From Chungangia koreensis (GTDB lineage Bacteria; Bacillota; Bacilli; Bacillales_A; Planococcaceae), in NCBI RefSeq assembly GCF_042651785.1, contig NZ_JBHSEC010000022.1:1-64000 (forward strand): a DNA stretch of 64,000 nucleotides, given 5' to 3'. The number at the start of each line of letters is the position of its first letter. Positions within the stretch are counted from its first letter, which is position 1. A program made the translations under genes and the position numbers. Positions 60,141 through 64,000 of this stretch are shown here, piece after piece. Below the pieces are notes generated by a model. It was not told the DNA's origin, ran no database searches, and worked only from the letters and a program-made list of their open reading frames with translations.

Positions 60141-61667
60141 TTAATTTCGGATGAGATAGTCAAATGCACTTAAGGATGCAGTTGCGCCTGAACCCATCGA
60201 AATAATTATTTGTTTATATGGGCTGTTTGTGCAATCACCTGCTGCAAACACGCCTGGGGTGTTCGTTGAGCCGCGTTGATCGATGATAATTTCACCGAAC
60301 TTCGACCGCTCGACTGTTTCGCCTAACCAGTCTGTATTCGGAACAAGACCGATTTGGACAAATACTCCTGCAAGTTCAATATGCTTAACGTCTCCTGATT
60401 CACGGTCAACATAAGAAATTCCATTTACCTTATCAGTCCCGGTAATTTCTTTTGTTTGGGCATTCGTCAGTACTGTTACATTCGGAAGACTTTGTAGGCG
60501 ATCTTGAAGAACGGAATCCGCTTTGAGCTCTGAGTTATATTCAAGAACAGTTACGTGATTTACGATCCCTGCAAGGTCGATTGCCGCTTCGACGCCGGAG
60601 TTTCCTCCACCGATTACAGCTACGTCTTTGCCTGCAAACAAAGGACCATCACAGTGAGGGCAGTAAGCCACACCTTTATTCTTAAATTCTGCTTCACCAG
60701 GTACGCCTATGTTGCGCCAGCGTGCACCTGTAGAAAGGATGACGGTTTTACTCTTCAGAACCGCGCCGTTTTCAAGTTCAATCTCGATGAGATCTTTCTT
60801 TTCCAAACGCTTGGCGCGTTGTAAATTCATGATATCGATGTTGTACTCTTTCACGTGTTCTTCAAGACTTGCCGCAAACTTCGGTCCTTCAGTGTGCTTG
60901 ACACTGATGAAGTTTTCAATGCTCAGCGTGTCCAATACTTGACCCCCAAAGCGCTCTGCAACGATACCAGTACGAATGCCTTTACGTGCTGCATATATTG
61001 CCGCACTTGCACCTGCTGGTCCGCCTCCGACGACAAGTACGTCGTATGGGTCTTTATCCGCAAACTCGGACGCATCTGGAGTACTACCCATTTTAGAAAG
61101 TAATTCTTCCAGTGACATACGTCCGCTGGAGAAAGGTTCTCCATTTAGGAACACAGTCGGTACCGCCATGATGTCCTTGCTTTCAACCTCTTCTTTAAAT
61201 GCCGCACCGTCAATCATCGTATGCGTAATATTAGGATTGAGGATACTCATCAAGTTTAATCCTTGTACGACTTCAGGACAGTTTTGGCAAGTTAAGCTAA
61301 TGTAAGAGTCAAAATGGTAGTTGCCTTCAATGTTTCTAATTTGATCGATCACTTTTTGATCGACTTTCGGAGCTCTTCCGCTCACTTGCAAGAGAGCCAA
61401 CACTAAAGAAGTAAATTCATGACCAAGAGGAATACCGGCAAAAGATACTCCGGTATCTTCACCGACACGGTTTACACTAAAGCTTGGTGTTTTTTCTAAT
61501 TGAGTTTTCTCAACTTTAATGCGGGATGACATGGAGGCTAGTTCATTAACCAGCGCCTCCATGTCCTGTGAAACTTTGTCAGATCCAACACTGACTTTGA
61601 GCACTACATCGTTTTCTAACAGTTCTAGATATTGGCCTAATTGTGCTTTTATATCTGCTTCTAACAT
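60141..61667 (-). CDS. ahpF: alkyl hydroperoxide reductase subunit F
   Basis: 508-aa flavoprotein that reduces AhpC with NAD(P)H. N-terminal tandem thioredoxin-like domain with redox CQNC, FAD-binding GGGPAGASAAIYAARKG, second redox pair CPHC, NAD-binding GGGNSGVEAAIDLAG and FAD motif TPGVFAAGDC. Start ATG 61667 after AAGGAG; the in-frame TTG at 61676 is too close to it. It lies 14 bp after ahpC on the minus strand. Confidence 0.96.
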   Translation of the reverse strand: MLEADIKAQLGQYLELLENDVVLKVSVGSDKVSQDMEALVNELASMSSRIKVEKTQLEKTPSFSVNRVGEDTGVSFAGIPLGHEFTSLVLALLQVSGRAPKVDQKVIDQIRNIEGNYHFDSYISLTCQNCPEVVQGLNLMSILNPNITHTMIDGAAFKEEVESKDIMAVPTVFLNGEPFSSGRMSLEELLSKMGSTPDASEFADKDPYDVLVVGGGPAGASAAIYAARKGIRTGIVAERFGGQVLDTLSIENFISVKHTEGPKFAASLEEHVKEYNIDIMNLQRAKRLEKKDLIEIELENGAVLKSKTVILSTGARWRNIGVPGEAEFKNKGVAYCPHCDGPLFAGKDVAVIGGGNSGVEAAIDLAGIVNHVTVLEYNSELKADSVLQDRLQSLPNVTVLTNAQTKEITGTDKVNGISYVDRESGDVKHIELAGVFVQIGLVPNTDWLGETVERSKFGEIIIDQRGSTNTPGVFAAGDCTNSPYKQIIISMGSGATASLSAFDYLIRN

Positions 61668-61681
61668 TATGGTCAAACTCC

Positions 61682-62251
61682 TTAAATTTTGCCTACAAGG
61701 TCAAGGCTTGGCTTAAGAGTATCGCCGCCTTCTTCCCATTTTGCAGGGCAAACTTCTCCTGGATTGTTTCGTACATATTGTGCTGCTTTAATCTTGCTAA
61801 CAAGTGTGCTTGCGTCACGGCCAATACCGTCAGCATTGATTTCCGCTGCTTGAACAATACCGTCTGGATCGATGATGAACGTACCACGTTGTGCTAAGCC
61901 AAGCTCTTCGTCCAACACATCAAATCCACGGGAAATTCTTTGAGAAGGGTCACCAATCATTACATATTCAATTTTACCAATCGCTTCTGAATGATCGTGC
62001 CAAGCTTTATGGGTGAAATGAGTGTCTGTAGAAACGGAATATACTTCAACGCCTAAACTTTTAAGCGTAGCGTATTGGTTTTGAAGATCCTCTAATTCAG
62101 TCGGGCAAACGAATGTAAAGTCAGCAGGGTAGAAGCAAACAACACTCCATTTGCCTTTCAGGTTTTCTTCAGTAACTTCAATAAAATCACCATTTCCTGC
62201 ATCATACGCAGAAGCATTGAATGGTTGGATTTCTTTTCCGATAAGTGACAT
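61682..62251 (-). CDS. ahpC: alkyl hydroperoxide reductase subunit C (peroxiredoxin)
   Basis: 189-aa two-Cys peroxiredoxin. Peroxidatic Cys in FTFVCPTE and resolving Cys in GEVCPAKW near the C-terminus. The frame extends to 62326, but TAGGAGGAAAT precedes ATG 62251, giving MSLIGKEIQPFNA, the family start. First gene of ahpCF. A PerR-like box lies upstream. In Bacillus ahpCF is a PerR regulon member. Confidence 0.97.
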   Translation of the reverse strand: MSLIGKEIQPFNASAYDAGNGDFIEVTEENLKGKWSVVCFYPADFTFVCPTELEDLQNQYATLKSLGVEVYSVSTDTHFTHKAWHDHSEAIGKIEYVMIGDPSQRISRGFDVLDEELGLAQRGTFIIDPDGIVQAAEINADGIGRDASTLVSKIKAAQYVRNNPGEVCPAKWEEGGDTLKPSLDLVGKI

Positions 62252-62385
62252 AAGTAATTTCCTCCTAAGATGTTTTTTAGAATCACCATAGTATGTGAAA
62301 TTGTCTTGGACAAATAGCCAAAACAAATAAAAAACAATATTAATTAAAGTTTCTGTAGCAACCTAAATTAATATTGTTATTTAAC

Positions 62386-62400
62386 TATAATGATTCTAAT
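62386..62400. promoter_or_regulatory. PerR-box-like sequence upstream of ahpC
   Basis: CTATAATGATTCTAA matches the PerR box TTATAATNATTATAA at 13 of 15 positions. It lies about 135 bp before the ahpC start, so the promoter would need to be far upstream. The rest of 62401-62650 contains no gene. Confidence 0.45.
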
Positions 62401-62652
62401 CCTATCTCTATTGTGATATGAAAGAAAAAATTTGTCAAAGAAAACACCCCTGTGAATCGAGGTATTCATTAAACTCATGAAATGTGGGGTTACTCAACAA
62501 TTATTTTGTTACATGTAAATATGTTTATATTTTCAGAATAATATTAACTATCAGTTACATGGAATAGTTCTCATTTAAATAGAAAGTAAGAAGAAACGTT
62601 TAGACGCTCAACATCGTAAGTGAATTTTTATAAAACAAGCTCAAAATCATAA

Positions 62653-62690
62653 TAAAACAACTCACCTATCGCAGATGAGTTGTTTTTTGA
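62653..62690. terminator. terminator after the M14 carboxypeptidase gene
   Basis: AAAACAACTCA/TGAGTTGTTTT stem; TTTATTATG tail on minus and TTTTTTG on plus. Confidence 0.82.
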
Positions 62691-62731
62691 AATATATAGT
62701 TTTTCCTATATGACGTGTTCTAACTAACTAC

Positions 62732-63922
62732 TTATTGTCTGCCTTTCGTTAAAGGAATCGACTCGTATTCCTCTGGATCGATTTCATATACCGAACCATC
62801 CGTTACGCCAGTGACGATCCCCAATAACCCTCTTTCAACTGCTTTTACAAGTTGGCCTTTTTTCTTTTGGCCAAAGCTTTGAGTCTGTCCTCTCACTTCA
62901 AATAATACGGTTCCACTTCCGTTAAGAGCGAAGGTTCCCAGTGCTGTTCCGGGCAGATCTAATGATTGTGGATACAATGTAATGTTTTTGAATGGTGAAT
63001 TTCCGGTTTGTAAAGCGTCAAAAACTGCAACGTTCAATTGTCGCGAGAAATCATAATTATAGTTGTCCGCGTACTCAGCATATTTACTGCCGGCTTCCGT
63101 TGTTGGGTTTGGAACGAATTGCCCGGAAATAGAGAAGGTAACTAAATCGTCTGTACCGTCTACTTCATAATATGGTGCCTGGTGGTGTAAATCGACAAAC
63201 ACTTCTACCTTTCCATACTCTTCAACGAGTGATTTGTAGACATCGCGAACGGTCTGGGATTCTGGAGTAATGTACCATCCGGCAGTTGAAGAGTTTCCGG
63301 GGAAGTCTTCCGCTTTCGGAACATAATTTAGATCCGGATTAAAATCACGATTTACGTCAAAACCAGGTTGTGACTCATAATCGAAAAATGAGTTCTTGTA
63401 TGTATAGTAGTTCCAAGGTGCAGAAGCATTTCCTAACTGAGGGAAATCCTCGACAACCTCTTGCCAGCTCATTACATTCCCACGGCGGCTTAACTCAGAT
63501 GCATCTGGGTTCATTTTAGGCAATGCGACCACCGTTACTTCTTCCCGAATTTTCTCAGCCTCCGGAGAGTTTCCACCTAAGAATTGAAGAAGGCTTAATA
63601 ACGATTCTGTTCCGACCGGTTCATTTCCGTGAATTTCACTATTAATCAGGATTACCTTCTCACCAGAGCCAACAGTGGCCTTCCAAATTTCTCTTCCCTG
63701 ATTGGAATAACCTGCTGCCTCAACTGCAACTTTGCCTTGGCTGTTTTGGACAAGTTGTTGAAGCTTCTTACTTAGTTGAGCATGGTTTGTAAAACCTTCA
63801 ACAGATAGAACCTGCTGCTCGGGTGTTGCTGGCGAAGGTTGACCTTCGGCTAATACAGGTGTTGCAAGACTTGCAGCTAAAGCGATTGCACCCATCGTTG
63901 AAACGAATTTTCTTTTCCTCAT
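62732..63922 (-). CDS. secreted M14 zinc carboxypeptidase
   Basis: 396-aa exported peptidase. Signal peptide MRKRKFVSTMGAIALAASLA. The M14 zinc site has His and Glu in EIHGNEPVG and the third ligand in VDLHHQAP; the catalytic Glu is in VLFEVRGQ. Members cleave C-terminal residues from peptides or peptidoglycan stem peptides; substrate unknown. AGGAGTGG precedes the ATG. Upstream lies a dyad at 63952-63973. Confidence 0.9.
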   Translation of the reverse strand: MRKRKFVSTMGAIALAASLATPVLAEGQPSPATPEQQVLSVEGFTNHAQLSKKLQQLVQNSQGKVAVEAAGYSNQGREIWKATVGSGEKVILINSEIHGNEPVGTESLLSLLQFLGGNSPEAEKIREEVTVVALPKMNPDASELSRRGNVMSWQEVVEDFPQLGNASAPWNYYTYKNSFFDYESQPGFDVNRDFNPDLNYVPKAEDFPGNSSTAGWYITPESQTVRDVYKSLVEEYGKVEVFVDLHHQAPYYEVDGTDDLVTFSISGQFVPNPTTEAGSKYAEYADNYNYDFSRQLNVAVFDALQTGNSPFKNITLYPQSLDLPGTALGTFALNGSGTVLFEVRGQTQSFGQKKKGQLVKAVERGLLGIVTGVTDGSVYEIDPEEYESIPLTKGRQ

Positions 63923-63951
63923 TAATTAACCACTCCTATCGAAATTTAATT

Positions 63952-63973
63952 AATAGTGTGAATTTTCACTATT
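63952..63973. promoter_or_regulatory. operator-like dyad before the M14 gene
   Basis: AATAGTG-TGAATTTT-CACTATT is a perfect 7-bp inverted repeat directly downstream of a TATAAC hexamer on the minus strand, where a repressor would block the transcription start. Confidence 0.45.
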
Positions 63974-64000
63974 GTTATATCAGTATAGGAGAAGTGATCG

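Noticed and set aside
1..64000. CRISPR arrays, prophage, tRNA genes, complete insertion sequences, class-specific riboswitches
   Set aside because: No regularly spaced repeats, phage structural genes, tRNA folds, transposase frames or recognisable aptamer cores were seen, although small RNAs without strong features could be missed by eye.

Overview
This window is the replication-origin region of a low-GC, endospore-forming Firmicute of the order Bacillales. The gene order and spore-associated genes (yyaC, noc, the spoIIIJ-type yidC) point to a Planococcaceae/Sporosarcina-like member of the Bacillus group; the genus is an inference. Polarity follows replication. Left of oriC almost everything is on the minus strand: dnaA, dnaN, yaaA, recF, gyrB, gyrA, an HD-GYP gene, then the first bases of a 16S rRNA gene with two rrn promoters. 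Right of oriC the conserved genes are on the plus strand.

Layout. 1-394: 5' end of a 16S gene and its promoters. 395-2871: degenerate HD-GYP protein and an MFS transporter. 2893-8794: gyrA, gyrB, recF, yaaA. 8980-12086: dnaN, dnaA and a bipartite oriC with DnaA-box clusters on both sides of dnaA and DnaA-trios between dnaA and dnaN. 12087-21652: rpmH, rnpA, yidC, jag, mnmE, mnmG, rsmG, noc, parA, parB, with parS sites. 21696-25879: DUF554 protein, yyaC, MscS channel, DUF951 protein, ychF, DUF3267 protein. 26039-33532: rpsF-ssb-rpsR, yybS, gdpP-rplI-dnaC, purA. 33940-42503: M23 peptidase, walRKHIJ and an HtrA protease. 42529-43389: a second DnaA-box cluster with yyzF and rlmH.

After about 43.4 kb the content is accessory and orientation is mixed: a TetM-like ribosome-protection GTPase behind a leader hairpin, a small unknown protein, a decayed stretch, an RlmI-like rRNA methyltransferase, an SDR/TetR divergent pair, a secreted GH3 glycosidase followed by a G+C-rich beta-helix protein (likely acquired), a staygreen protein, DUF2254, a scramblase-like protein, a LysM-3D cell-wall protein, an uncharacterised pair divergent from a WYL regulator, ahpC-ahpF, and an M14 carboxypeptidase.

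Functional themes are replication initiation and segregation (dnaA, dnaN, gyrBA, recF, parAB, noc, dnaC, ssb), RNA/ribosome maturation (rnpA, mnmEG, rsmG, rlmH, RlmI-like, rpsF/rpsR/rplI/rpmH), and cell-wall homeostasis (walRKHIJ with a peptidoglycan hydrolase carrying a WalR-like box). I saw no CRISPR array, prophage, tRNA or intact insertion sequence. The most interesting signals are regulatory: the DnaA-box cluster at rlmH, the leader hairpin of the TetM-like gene, operator-like dyads at 48.6, 49.65 and 63.96 kb, and stacked terminators around rpmH-rnpA and jag. No clearly new defence-type system was found.
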